Source: Asaia bogorensis (GTDB taxonomy: Bacteria; Pseudomonadota; Alphaproteobacteria; Acetobacterales; Acetobacteraceae). Taken from it: a stretch of 9,005 nt of DNA. A program made the translations under genes and the position numbers. Where the stretch lies: positions 1 to 9,005 of the forward strand of contig CAMBXJ010000148.1 of the NCBI GenBank assembly GCA_945871455.1, written 5' to 3'. The notes under the pieces were generated by a model, which had not been told where the DNA came from, made no database searches, and saw only the letters and a program-made list of their open reading frames with translations. Positions 1 to 6,745 of this stretch are shown here, one piece after another (position 1 is the stretch's first letter; the number at the start of each line of letters is the position of its first letter).

Positions 1-565
1 TTCACCGTGATGCCCTCCTTGACCAGGCGCGCGGCGTAGCACCGCGTCAGCCCCTCCATCCCGGCCATGGAGCCATTGTGGTGCACGCCAACCCCGCCCG
101 CCCCACGCGCCGCGCCGCGCCGGAGGAGATATTGACGATCCGTCCCCAGCCCCGCGCGCGCATGGCGGGCAGCACGGCCTGGGTGCGGAGAAACGTCGAT
201 CTCAGGTTAACGGCGATGGTCTGGTCGAAATCGGCCTCCGTCATCTCCTCCAGGGTGCGCACCGGTCCGATGCCGGCATTGTTGACCAGGATATCGGCCG
301 GCCCCAGTTCGGCCGCCACCTGTCGCATGTTCGCCGCGCCCGCGGCCGCGTCGGAGACATCGGCCCCCACCGCGATCGCCCGTCGGCCCAGCGCTCGGAT
401 CGCGGCGACCACCGCCCCGACCACCGCCCCGGCCTCCGCCGACCGCGCCCGGTCGTTCACCGCGACGTCGGCCCCCGCGTCCGCCAAGCCGATGGCGATG
501 GCCGCGCCGATGCCACGTGACGCGCCGGTAACCACTGCGATACGGTTGGCAAGCGAGGGCGGCAT
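1..565 (-). pseudogene. Broken SDR-family oxidoreductase (FabG-like), frameshifted and cut by the window edge
   Basis: The gene reads leftward from ATG at 563-565, preceded by AAAGGA (573-578) with a 7-nt spacer. Residues 1-152 are a typical short-chain dehydrogenase/reductase N-terminus: the nucleotide-binding TGASRGIG at 13-20, the NNAG motif at 95-98, and NISS with catalytic-type Ser148. Such enzymes reduce or oxidise carbonyl/hydroxyl groups with NAD(P)(H). Just after Ser148, in the G/C-rich stretch at about 90-121, the frame is lost and the original frame stops near 47. The family sequence resumes in another minus frame from position 89 (GVHHNGSMAGMEGLTR, then YAARLVKEGITV) and stays open to the edge. 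In that block the expected YxxxK reads HxxxM: His at 78-80 and Met at 66-68. A frameshift plus loss of both catalytic residues points to a pseudogene. A base-calling error could explain the frameshift but not both substitutions. The C-terminus lies outside the window. Confidence 0.8.
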
Positions 566-618
566 GGTTGGGTCCTTTCCAGGATTGGTGTCCGCCGCCC
601 CAACGGGAGGAACGACGC
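566..618. promoter_or_regulatory. Short divergent start region between the SDR remnant and the EthD-like gene
   Basis: Only 53 bp separate the two opposed start codons. The region holds a ribosome-binding site for each gene: AAAGGA on the minus strand at 573-578 and GGGAGG on the plus strand at 605-610, 8 nt before ATG 619. Any promoters must lie here or overlap the opposite coding region. I see no convincing -35/-10 pair or operator palindrome. The close back-to-back arrangement suggests that the pair was once co-regulated, which is inference. Confidence 0.4.
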
Positions 619-1275
619 ATGGCGACCCCGCTACTCTACACCGCCGAACTGGATCTGGCCGAGGCGGATATCGGGCCGTTCGAGCAATGGTACGCCTATC
701 GTCACGCGCCGGACGTGTATCAGTGCGGGTTCCTGACCTGCTCCTGCTACCGCGTTTTCGGCGGCGATATGAACCTGTTCGATCTCTATGAGATCGCCGA
801 TCGCTCGGTGTTCGAGAATCCGCGCTATCTGGGGATGCGGGGACGCGACCCGTATATGGGCCCGCTGATGGAAAAGCGCCGCGACAAGGCCCATACCGTC
901 TACGATCAGCGTCTGATCGCGCCCGAGCCGGGTGACAAATGGCTGGATGCGGACTGGATTTCGGTGGTGCGCTTCGACGCGCCGATCGACCAGGACGGGG
1001 CCATCGCGGCATTGCTGTCGGCCGAAATGGGCCGCCTGAGCCGGCTGGGCGCGCGCCGGATCCGCTTCGGGCATCGCACGCAGGATCATCCGCGCAACCC
1101 GACGCATCGGCCTCGCTGCATGGTCGTGGTGGAATGGCCGCATCAACCGCCGGCCGAGGCGCAACTCGCCGACACCCTGGGCGGTCGGTTCGGTTCGGCG
1201 CTGACCCGGCTGGATGCGTTTACCGGCCACCGGATCTATCCGTGGCCGGATGTGCCGGCCAATGAGGTGGGGTGA
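619..1275 (+). CDS. Conserved hypothetical protein, EthD/DUF4286-like dimeric alpha/beta-barrel type
   Basis: This is a 218-residue soluble protein with no signal peptide or membrane segment. ATG 619 was chosen because GGGAGG sits 8 nt upstream and similarity-like content begins there; an in-frame ATG at 568 lacks this support. The N-terminal half has the pattern of EthD/DUF4286-type ferredoxin-like domains: a beta strand (LLYTAELDL), a helix with WYAYRHAPDVY (residues 24-34) leading to GFLTCSCYRVF, then NLFDLYEIAD (52-61). The second half seems to repeat the fold, with strand WISVVRFDAP (113-122), a helix to about 143, then CMVVVEWP (167-174). Two ferredoxin-like modules in one chain would give an internal pseudo-dimer. 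These families include small accessory proteins and a few enzymes of catabolic pathways, so no reaction can be assigned. It is divergent from the SDR remnant and converges on the EEP gene with a 20-bp gap. The fold call is from pattern memory and is moderate; the coding call is strong. Confidence 0.75.
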   Translation: MATPLLYTAELDLAEADIGPFEQWYAYRHAPDVYQCGFLTCSCYRVFGGDMNLFDLYEIADRSVFENPRYLGMRGRDPYMGPLMEKRRDKAHTVYDQRLIAPEPGDKWLDADWISVVRFDAPIDQDGAIAALLSAEMGRLSRLGARRIRFGHRTQDHPRNPTHRPRCMVVVEWPHQPPAEAQLADTLGGRFGSALTRLDAFTGHRIYPWPDVPANEVG

Positions 1276-1295
1276 TCGGTGGGGTGCTGGCGGCC

Positions 1296-2348
1296 TTATC
1301 GATCGGGCAGCGCAAAGCGGACCGAGACCGGGCAATGGTCGGAGAGGCGGCTTTTCCACTCGGGGCCGGTTTCCCGATATTTCAGGACCAGCATGGTCTC
1401 CGGCCGCATCCAATCCCGTGCCGGACCGCCGGCCAGGATGTGGTCGATGAATGTCTCGGCGCCCCAACAGGGGCTGGCAAACCCCTCGGTGGCGCGTGCC
1501 AAAGGGGCCGCCTGGCGCAATTGAGCGATGAATGGATCGCGCTTGTCCATCCAGCGGTTGAAATCGCCGAGGATGACAAAGGCGTCCCCCGCGGCGGTCC
1601 GATCGGCGATCCAGGTGCCTAACTGGGCGGCTTGGCCGAACAGGGTCTGGCAGTCACGGCCTTGGGCGCGGGCCTGGGGCATGTCCGGGGGGACGCCGTG
1701 GGGCATTCCCTGGTTGCTGCCCTGGTTGCTGCCCTGGTAGCTGCCTTGGGCACGGTCCAGTTTGGGATTCTGGCAGCCCTGCTTCAGATGCACCGCAAGC
1801 AGGCGGAGGCTCCGCGCCCCAAGCTTCAACGTGACATCGACGCCGCTGCGCAGCCGAGCGTTCTGGTCGGGGGCGAGGGGGACGTCTGGGTGTGGGTCGT
1901 AGCGGATGCCGCGTCGGATCGCGATGCCGACGCGCTGGGTGACGCGGTCCTTGCTCAAGACCACGTGGTAGAGTTCGGCGGGGAAGACCCGACGGATCGC
2001 CTCATAGCCGTCCACCTCCTGCACCGCCACAACGTCGGCATTGAGTTCGGCGGCGTAGTCGCGCAGCCGGTCGAAATCGGCCTGGGCGCGGGTGTGCAGG
2101 TCGGGCGGCAAACCCGGGCTGCCGGTTTCGCGGACGGTCAGCCAGTTCAGGTTCCAGGTGGCGATCTTGATGTCTGTCGCGGAGGCTTGGATCGGGAAGA
2201 GGAGGGCGATGGTCAGCCATGCGATTGATCTTCTTAGGTGCGGCTCTCCGATCGTTCGGCGGGTATTCGCTCCCACCGTCGTTGCGTAAGTCTGGGCCAC
2301 CAACTTGTCGTCCGAGGTTGAGTGCGTGTGTTGATGCGGGTTCGACAT
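1296..2348 (-). CDS. Exported endonuclease/exonuclease/phosphatase (EEP) family protein
   Basis: The product is 350 residues if started at ATG 2348. All the landmark motifs of the DNase I/exonuclease III-like EEP superfamily are visible: TWNLNW with Asn66, AVQEVDG with Glu111, AVHLKQGC with His187, ILGDFNRW with Asp262 and Asn264, FIDHIL around Asp302, and SDHCPV with Asp337/His338. The fold hydrolyses phosphodiesters or phosphomonoesters with a divalent metal; the substrate (DNA, sphingolipid, other) cannot be read from the sequence. A hydrophobic segment with preceding arginines (about 39-54), then an ASA-T cleavage-like site near residue 57, indicates export to the periplasm or outside. 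An insertion at about 190-235 carries a Gln/Gly/Ser repeat. The start is uncertain: ATG 2348 has no Shine-Dalgarno and lies 17 nt after the stop of the upstream nuclease-helicase gene. GTG codons at 2300 and 2276 would still keep the signal peptide. Co-transcription with the upstream gene is plausible from spacing. Confidence 0.85.
   Translation of the reverse strand: MSNPHQHTHSTSDDKLVAQTYATTVGANTRRTIGEPHLRRSIAWLTIALLFPIQASATDIKIATWNLNWLTVRETGSPGLPPDLHTRAQADFDRLRDYAAELNADVVAVQEVDGYEAIRRVFPAELYHVVLSKDRVTQRVGIAIRRGIRYDPHPDVPLAPDQNARLRSGVDVTLKLGARSLRLLAVHLKQGCQNPKLDRAQGSYQGSNQGSNQGMPHGVPPDMPQARAQGRDCQTLFGQAAQLGTWIADRTAAGDAFVILGDFNRWMDKRDPFIAQLRQAAPLARATEGFASPCWGAETFIDHILAGGPARDWMRPETMLVLKYRETGPEWKSRLSDHCPVSVRFALPDR
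1708..1749. repeat. 12-bp tandem repeat inside the EEP gene
   Basis: Units at 1708-1719 and 1720-1731 are identical (CCCTGGTTGCTG), 1732-1743 differs by one base (TTG to TAG on this strand), and a decayed partial unit follows to about 1749. On the coding strand this gives SYQGSNQGSNQG at residues 203-214 of the EEP protein. Because the unit is a multiple of three, copy-number changes would keep the frame. The repeat lies in a low-complexity insertion between the His187 motif and the GDFN motif, so length changes are probably tolerated. Confidence 0.85.
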
Positions 2349-2365
2349 AAATGACAATATAGGCT

Positions 2366-4354
2366 TTATGGCAGCAACATTGGGTGGCTGGTCGGCGTTG
2401 GGTTGGGCTGAGTATCGTCCAAAGGTGAGATACCACACGCCAAAAGGAATTCTGCAATGGCGTCAAATATTGCTGGCTCGCGGGTCCGATCGGTCGGATC
2501 GCCCTTGGGTACCCAGACGACTGATGTATAGCGAGCACGGGTTAGCAGTACGCGGTATGTGTTCACCCGATAAGCGATTACGGATTCTTTCTTCGCAACC
2601 TGCCAATTTGTGCCAGCGAAATTCCGCGCAATCCAATCCTGATTCCTTGCTCGGCGTATCAGATCGTTCCCCCAGCACAGGCCGACATAGTCGAGCTCAA
2701 GCCCCTGGCAGGCGAACTGGGTTGCGGGGACTTCAAGTGCATCTGAGGCTCGGACGTCTGGCCATTGTTGCAAGAACCAATCGGCGACTGTGTCTGCTTC
2801 CAGGTGCGGAAATCCTGGTGGAAGGCCATCTGCTCTCAGGCGTTTGGCGGCGGCGCTGCAGACCAGTCCTGCCCGCCGATTACCGCGCGCCATATCTCGC
2901 AACGCCGAGCGCATAGCCGACAGGGATCGTGTGAGGCGGAATGGCACCCCGTCGGCCTCGTTAGCAATCGCCTTAGCTTCAGTTTGATTGCCAGTGAGTA
3001 TTGCATCCACCCATCGAGCGCCTGAGGTGGAGTGAATGGACCGAACGGGCACATTTAAGTGTAACGCGTTGTCCTGCCGAAGCGTGGGCGGTGCCGAGGC
3101 GAACAGACGTTGGCGGATGTCTGTAGCGGCAAGAACGTTCGGCGGAGCCCAAATGTGCCAATCCGGACGCGCCTGAAGGGCTTCCCCCCAGGCTTCCAGC
3201 CCGGCCTCTCCGGTATTGATTTCCTGGCCGCTCCCGACGAGAGCGATAATAACCGCCCAGTCCTTGTGTCGATGCATGATATCCAGAAACATTGCGGCTT
3301 CACTGGCTGCATGTTTAAATTTGCGGGCGCCATAATCGGCGTCCCATGCGCGTTGTGCCTCGTCGAACACGATGACGTGTTCATGAGGTGGCTCCAGCCG
3401 AGAATGATTGTCGTGTAAGAACCCGTTCAATGGCTGGATAGCGCTTTCGGTCTCCTGTGTGGCTACTCTTGTACTTCGGCCCTGGGAACGTGCATCCCTG
3501 ACCAGGGCCGCACGGATGACATGAACCAAAGGCAGGTTGCCGGTCAGGAATGCGGCCCCATCTTGGGTGCCGAAGACAGCATTTAGTCCACAAAGAGTCT
3601 TGCCTGCGCCAGGGATACCAGTCACGAAAACGACGTGGTGCTGACGGGCCTGGCGCGCCTGGGCAACCGCATTTGCGATAGCGTCTGTGGTTCGGGTCAA
3701 ATTACCGACATCGGCACGTGCCGCGGCGATGTCGCCGACCCCATGGCGACCATACAGTAAGCGGGCCGCATCGACGATAGTTGGCACAGGACGGTACGGT
3801 GCTGCCGCCCAGGTCCGCAGGCCCAGCGGTTTGTTTGAGGCAGGAATGCGCTCGACTATCTCATTCAGCAGAGGCCCCAACGAGACCGCGTTCGCATCGA
3901 ACACTTGGGTGACATGATGCCATATCAAGCACCAATGCGGTTCAGCAGGACTTGCCGCTGTGGCGACCAAGATCGGAACTATAGGGTGATGCCGGCTACA
4001 AGCGTGGAAGTCGGCCAAATCTAGCGCGTAATCTTCGACCTGGCGCCGATCGGCGTTGCTATGACTGGTTGCACCGACCTTAAACTCCAAGACAATAATG
4101 GCATGATCGGTCAGCAGGACGGAGTCGATGCGTTTGCCCAGACGGAGCAGGGGGTACTCAATCAACAAACGCCAATGCTTCTCGCCGGGTGCTAGCGCAT
4201 CCCGCAGTATCGGAAGCTGGGAGCGCCATGCGTCGAGCTGTGACCCATAATTGGACGGATGGGCCTGGATCGCCCGCGTCGTCAGCATCCCAACGATAAT
4301 ATCGTCGTCAGATTGCTGGAATTCGGCGACGGTGCCCTCCCACCATGCCGTCAT
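2366..4354 (-). CDS. PD-(D/E)XK nuclease-like domain fused to DUF2075/SF1-type helicase; candidate defence protein
   Basis: The product is 662 residues. The N-terminal domain (about 1-200) shows a PD-(D/E)XK nuclease pattern: Glu66, GKRID with Asp77, VLEFKVG with Glu90 and Lys92, and QVEDYALDL with Gln105 and Tyr109. The rest matches the DUF2075 helicase/ATPase group, related to the helicase part of Schlafen proteins: Walker A GIPGAGKT (246-253), Walker B VIVFDEAQ (327-334), ALVGSGQEIN (371-380, motif III), QFACQGLELDYVG (546-558), and NTYRVLLTRAR (598-608) with a motif-VI arginine. All catalytic residues expected of an active ATPase and nuclease seem present. The likely role is ATP-driven nucleic-acid processing in the cytoplasm. 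Such nuclease-helicase fusions are common in anti-phage islands, so defence is a reasonable inference, not shown. ATG 4354 has no clear Shine-Dalgarno. Base composition is lower in GC than the flanks (hand count 34/60 at 3301-3360 versus 45/60 at 6001-6060), suggesting acquisition. It may be co-transcribed with the EEP gene 17 nt downstream. Confidence 0.85.
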   Translation of the reverse strand: MTAWWEGTVAEFQQSDDDIIVGMLTTRAIQAHPSNYGSQLDAWRSQLPILRDALAPGEKHWRLLIEYPLLRLGKRIDSVLLTDHAIIVLEFKVGATSHSNADRRQVEDYALDLADFHACSRHHPIVPILVATAASPAEPHWCLIWHHVTQVFDANAVSLGPLLNEIVERIPASNKPLGLRTWAAAPYRPVPTIVDAARLLYGRHGVGDIAAARADVGNLTRTTDAIANAVAQARQARQHHVVFVTGIPGAGKTLCGLNAVFGTQDGAAFLTGNLPLVHVIRAALVRDARSQGRSTRVATQETESAIQPLNGFLHDNHSRLEPPHEHVIVFDEAQRAWDADYGARKFKHAASEAAMFLDIMHRHKDWAVIIALVGSGQEINTGEAGLEAWGEALQARPDWHIWAPPNVLAATDIRQRLFASAPPTLRQDNALHLNVPVRSIHSTSGARWVDAILTGNQTEAKAIANEADGVPFRLTRSLSAMRSALRDMARGNRRAGLVCSAAAKRLRADGLPPGFPHLEADTVADWFLQQWPDVRASDALEVPATQFACQGLELDYVGLCWGNDLIRRARNQDWIARNFAGTNWQVAKKESVIAYRVNTYRVLLTRARYTSVVWVPKGDPTDRTREPAIFDAIAEFLLACGISPLDDTQPNPTPTSHPMLLP

Positions 4355-4424
4355 GCGCTATATACAGTGACACCCATCATAGTCCCCCTATGGCATTGCA
4401 CTGGTTAACAACCCCTCAACGACC
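4355..4424 (-). promoter_or_regulatory. Probable promoter region of the nuclease-helicase gene
   Basis: This 70-bp AT-richer gap separates the ATP-grasp-like gene from the nuclease-helicase gene, both on the minus strand. Reading leftward, TATGAT at 4381-4376 resembles a -10 box and would give a start roughly 14 nt before ATG 4354, a short leader without a Shine-Dalgarno. The matching -35 is poor: TTGTTA is present but about 24 nt away. A second AT-rich element (TATATA) lies closer to the ATG. An independent promoter is likely on composition grounds, but its exact position is not established. Confidence 0.25.
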
Positions 4425-5330
4425 TCACCCAGCCAACAGTCCTTCCGCCAGACGCTGGCGCGCCGCGGTTCCGGCGTCCAACGACGTCGCATTCACGATG
4501 GCCAGCCGGAAACCGCCAGGCGGCATGGCGTGCAGCGCCGGGTCCTTATCCTCATGGAAGGTGATCTGCACGCTGGACACGCCCGGCATGCGGCTGATGT
4601 CGGCCACCAACGCGGTGGGGGGATGTCGGTAACGCGGCCCGTGCGGCCCGAACAGCACGACGCTGTAGCCGTCTATCCGGTCGCCATCCGGGTAATGCCA
4701 GGCACCGGTGACATGCAGGCCGATCACCGCCTCCACCCAGCCGAGGCCATACAAATCCGGCCATTGATCGGCGAAACGCAGATGCGCCTCGATGATGCGC
4801 CCGCCGATGGTTTCGAAATTGGCCATCCCGGTGTAGCCGGACAGATGTTTCCTGGCCCAGGCGCCGCACCAGTCCTCGATCGCGGGGTCGGCCTCCGCGT
4901 GGATGTGCCAGTAATCGAAGGTGCCGCCCGGGGCCGCCACCCCGGTCGTGTGGCGCCACCAATGTGCCACCCCATCCACCAGCGCGACGTCGGAGCTGAC
5001 ATGGCGGCCTTCCAACAACGTGCACCAGAAATGCCCGGCGGTCATGGCCTCGGCGTAGTCCTCGGCCGAGGCGATCACCCGGCTGCCGGTCCCCATGCCC
5101 CTCAGATTGGTGATCGGCTTCGAGAACACTGGAAAACCGGGCGGCATCACGCCATGCGGCGCGGCCAGCAGTCCCTGCGACAGGGCAACGGCCATCTTGT
5201 CGTAGATCCAGCGATGCGCGGGGAACCAGGCCCAGGAATCCTGGTCCTCGGTGGAAATCCAGACATCCTCCGGGCAGGGAATGTCCTGGAAATACTGCAA
5301 TCGCCAGGGGTCGGTTTCGCGGATGGGCAT
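4425..5330 (-). CDS. Conserved hypothetical protein with ATP-grasp-like features
   Basis: The product is 301 residues, soluble, without a signal peptide. The start is ATG 5330; upstream there is no strong Shine-Dalgarno. The order of motifs resembles an ATP-grasp ligase: WIYDKMAVALSQGL (41-54) like the helix before the lid; FPVFSKPITNLRGMGTGSR (66-84), with Lys71 followed by a glycine-rich loop, like the ATP-binding KP-glycine segment; LLEGRHVSSDVALVDG (105-120), like the family's conserved central strand; and GGRIIEAHLRFADQW (176-190), where Glu181, His183 and Arg185 sit like the metal-binding E-x-N-x-R motif. I know similar uncharacterised proteins from Rhodospirillales. The substrate is unknown; ATP-grasp enzymes usually join a carboxylate to an amine or thiol through an acyl phosphate. 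If His183 replaces the usual Asn, activity may be altered. The gene is divergent from the hydroxyacid dehydrogenase and upstream of the nuclease-helicase gene, but the composition change between them argues that they are not an ancestral operon. Confidence 0.7.
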   Translation of the reverse strand: MPIRETDPWRLQYFQDIPCPEDVWISTEDQDSWAWFPAHRWIYDKMAVALSQGLLAAPHGVMPPGFPVFSKPITNLRGMGTGSRVIASAEDYAEAMTAGHFWCTLLEGRHVSSDVALVDGVAHWWRHTTGVAAPGGTFDYWHIHAEADPAIEDWCGAWARKHLSGYTGMANFETIGGRIIEAHLRFADQWPDLYGLGWVEAVIGLHVTGAWHYPDGDRIDGYSVVLFGPHGPRYRHPPTALVADISRMPGVSSVQITFHEDKDPALHAMPPGGFRLAIVNATSLDAGTAARQRLAEGLLAG

Positions 5331-5505
5331 GGGCTGGGGGCCTGCGCGCGCGGTTGGACGCCGATCCTATCCCCGGCTCTCTTCCCCGGCCACTCCCCTG
5401 GCCACTCCCCCTGGCCACCCCCCCGGGGCAACTTCCCTTGGGCCATGCTTGCGCGCGGGCCGCAATGCGGGAGAATGCTTGAACCAAGGGGAGGATGTCC
5501 GGACC
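5331..5505. promoter_or_regulatory. Divergent promoter region between the ATP-grasp-like gene and the hydroxyacid dehydrogenase
   Basis: This 175-bp gap contains no supportable gene. It must carry promoters for both outward-facing genes. The middle is occupied by a C-rich tandem repeat (5388-5426). The right end carries the Shine-Dalgarno of the dehydrogenase. I could not identify a convincing sigma-70 pair or a regulator palindrome. Confidence 0.4.
5388..5426. repeat. Three-copy 12-14 bp C-rich tandem repeat
   Basis: The unit GGCCACTCCCCT occurs at 5388-5399. It is followed by a 13-nt version with one extra C (5400-5412) and a third copy in which the T is replaced and the C run is extended into CCCGGGG (5413-5426). 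It lies in the divergent promoter region, so copy number or C-run length could change promoter spacing. The indel-like length differences between copies are typical of slippage. Confidence 0.75.
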
Positions 5506-5509
5506 ATGA
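5486..5509 (+). promoter_or_regulatory. Shine-Dalgarno and overlapping four-codon mini-ORF before the hydroxyacid dehydrogenase
   Basis: The purine tract AAGGGGAGGA (5486-5495) is a strong ribosome-binding sequence but lies about 11 nt before ATG 5506, slightly farther than usual. An out-of-frame ATG at 5495 opens a four-codon reading frame (M-S-G-P) whose TGA overlaps the dehydrogenase start as ATGA (5506-5509). The mini-ORF's ATG is too near the tract to use it well, so coupling is only a possibility. The dehydrogenase start is supported because the family-like N-terminus begins there. Confidence 0.4.
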
Positions 5510-6732
5510 GCAACCTCGATCGTGCCATCAACATCGACGATCTCCGCCGCATGGCGCGCCGCCGACTACCGCGCATCATGTTCGACTTTATCGAGGGCGG
5601 CGTCGAAGACGAAGTCGGTCTGGCCACCAATGAGACCGCGTTCCGTCGCCGCCGGCTGGTCCCTCGCTACTATGTCAACACCTCCGCCCGCCACCAGCGC
5701 ACCGAACTCTTCGGCCGCACCTACGCCTCACCGCTCGGCATTGCCCCCACCGGGCTGGCGGGCGGCTTCTACCCGGACGCGGAGATGCATCTGGCGCGCG
5801 CCGCCGCTTCCATGAACATCCCCTATCTGATGTCGGGAGCCGCCAACACCTCCATGGAGCAGGCCGCCAAGGTGGCGCCGGACAATCTTTGGTATCAGAT
5901 CTACGGCGCAAAAGACCGATCCATCGCCGCCGACCTGGTCCGCCGCGCCGGGGATTGCGGCGTGCGGACGATCGTGGTGACGGCGGACGTGCCGGTATCC
6001 TCCAACCGCGAACGCAACCGCCGCAACGGCTTCGGCCGCCCGCTGCGGCTGGGGATCGGCACGATCCTGGAGTCTCTGCTGCATCCAAGCTGGCTGTTGC
6101 ACTATCTGCGCCACGGCATTCCGGTGATGGGCAACTGGGCGCCCTATGCCCCGGCCGGAGCCAGTGCCGATCAGGTCTCCGACATGTTCGCCACCCAGAC
6201 CCCGGATGCCAGCCAGACCTGGCAGGATCTGGAGGCGATCCGCCGCCTCTGGCCGCACAATCTGATGGTGAAGGGGCTGCTGCATCCGGACGACGCGCGG
6301 ATCGCGGCGGGAATGGGTATCGATGGGATTATCGTGTCCAATCATGGCGGGCGGCAGTTGGATCTGGCGCCGTCGCCCCTGGATGTGCTGCCGCAAATCC
6401 GCGCCGTGGTCGGCCCGGATATGGTCCTGGCGCTGGATAGCGGGGTCCGCCGAGGCTCCGACGCCGTGGTCGCGCGCTGCCTGGGGGCGAATTTCGTCAT
6501 GACCGGACGTGCCACCCTGTATGGCGCGGTCGCCGGTGGGACTGATGGCGTTAAGAAGGCGATCTCCATCCTGCAACGCGAGATCGACCTGACCCTGGGG
6601 CAATTGGGCTGCGTCGATCTGGCCGCGTTGGGGCCGCATATGCTGCTGGAGAATCTGTGGACGACGGCGCTGGCAGGGGGCGAGACGCTGGCACCCCAAC
6701 GGGATGTTCAGGCGATCGGGGCCTATCGATAG
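5506..6732 (+). CDS. FMN-dependent alpha-hydroxy-acid dehydrogenase (mandelate/L-lactate dehydrogenase type)
   Basis: The product is 408 residues, close to the family's usual 380-400. It oxidises an (S)-2-hydroxy acid to the 2-keto acid with FMN; the electrons go to the respiratory chain or to oxygen. Visible family features: LPRIMFDFIEGGVEDE (21-36), the FMN-contacting PTGLAGGF and WYQIYG (Tyr133), TADVPVSSNRERN with Arg168, MVKGLL with Lys256, the catalytic base in SNHGGRQLD (His280, with Arg283 binding the substrate carboxylate), DSGVRRGSD, and GRATLYG. Details such as HPSWLLHYLRHGIP and GRATLYG followed by a late IDLTLGQLGC segment look closest to mandelate dehydrogenase. The N-terminal Tyr (Tyr26 in Pseudomonas putida mandelate dehydrogenase, Tyr24 in glycolate oxidase) is Phe28 here. 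His280, Arg283, Lys256, Tyr133 and Arg168 are kept, so the enzyme is probably active with altered substrate binding. The substrate is not settled. It is divergent from the ATP-grasp-like gene and converges on the amidase region. Confidence 0.93.
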   Translation: MSNLDRAINIDDLRRMARRRLPRIMFDFIEGGVEDEVGLATNETAFRRRRLVPRYYVNTSARHQRTELFGRTYASPLGIAPTGLAGGFYPDAEMHLARAAASMNIPYLMSGAANTSMEQAAKVAPDNLWYQIYGAKDRSIAADLVRRAGDCGVRTIVVTADVPVSSNRERNRRNGFGRPLRLGIGTILESLLHPSWLLHYLRHGIPVMGNWAPYAPAGASADQVSDMFATQTPDASQTWQDLEAIRRLWPHNLMVKGLLHPDDARIAAGMGIDGIIVSNHGGRQLDLAPSPLDVLPQIRAVVGPDMVLALDSGVRRGSDAVVARCLGANFVMTGRATLYGAVAGGTDGVKKAISILQREIDLTLGQLGCVDLAALGPHMLLENLWTTALAGGETLAPQRDVQAIGAYR

Positions 6733-6745
6733 TCTGGTCCATGAC

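Noticed and set aside
1632..2228. 198-codon plus-strand frame inside the EEP gene
   Set aside because: It is the reverse-strand shadow of an EEP gene with all catalytic motifs intact.
4355..4375. ACTGTATATA before the nuclease-helicase start, like half of an E. coli LexA box
   Set aside because: The right half is absent, and alphaproteobacterial LexA recognises a different GTTC-type repeat.
2340..4410. Short shared sequence TATGGCA near both ends of the low-GC segment as a target-site duplication
   Set aside because: Seven bases are too few to exceed chance, the positions do not match the apparent composition boundaries, and no integrase or transposase is present.
4530..5633. 367-codon plus-strand frame antisense to the ATP-grasp-like gene
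   Set aside because: It lacks any recognisable motif, has shadow-type composition, and would overlap the start of the dehydrogenase, whose family motifs are clear.
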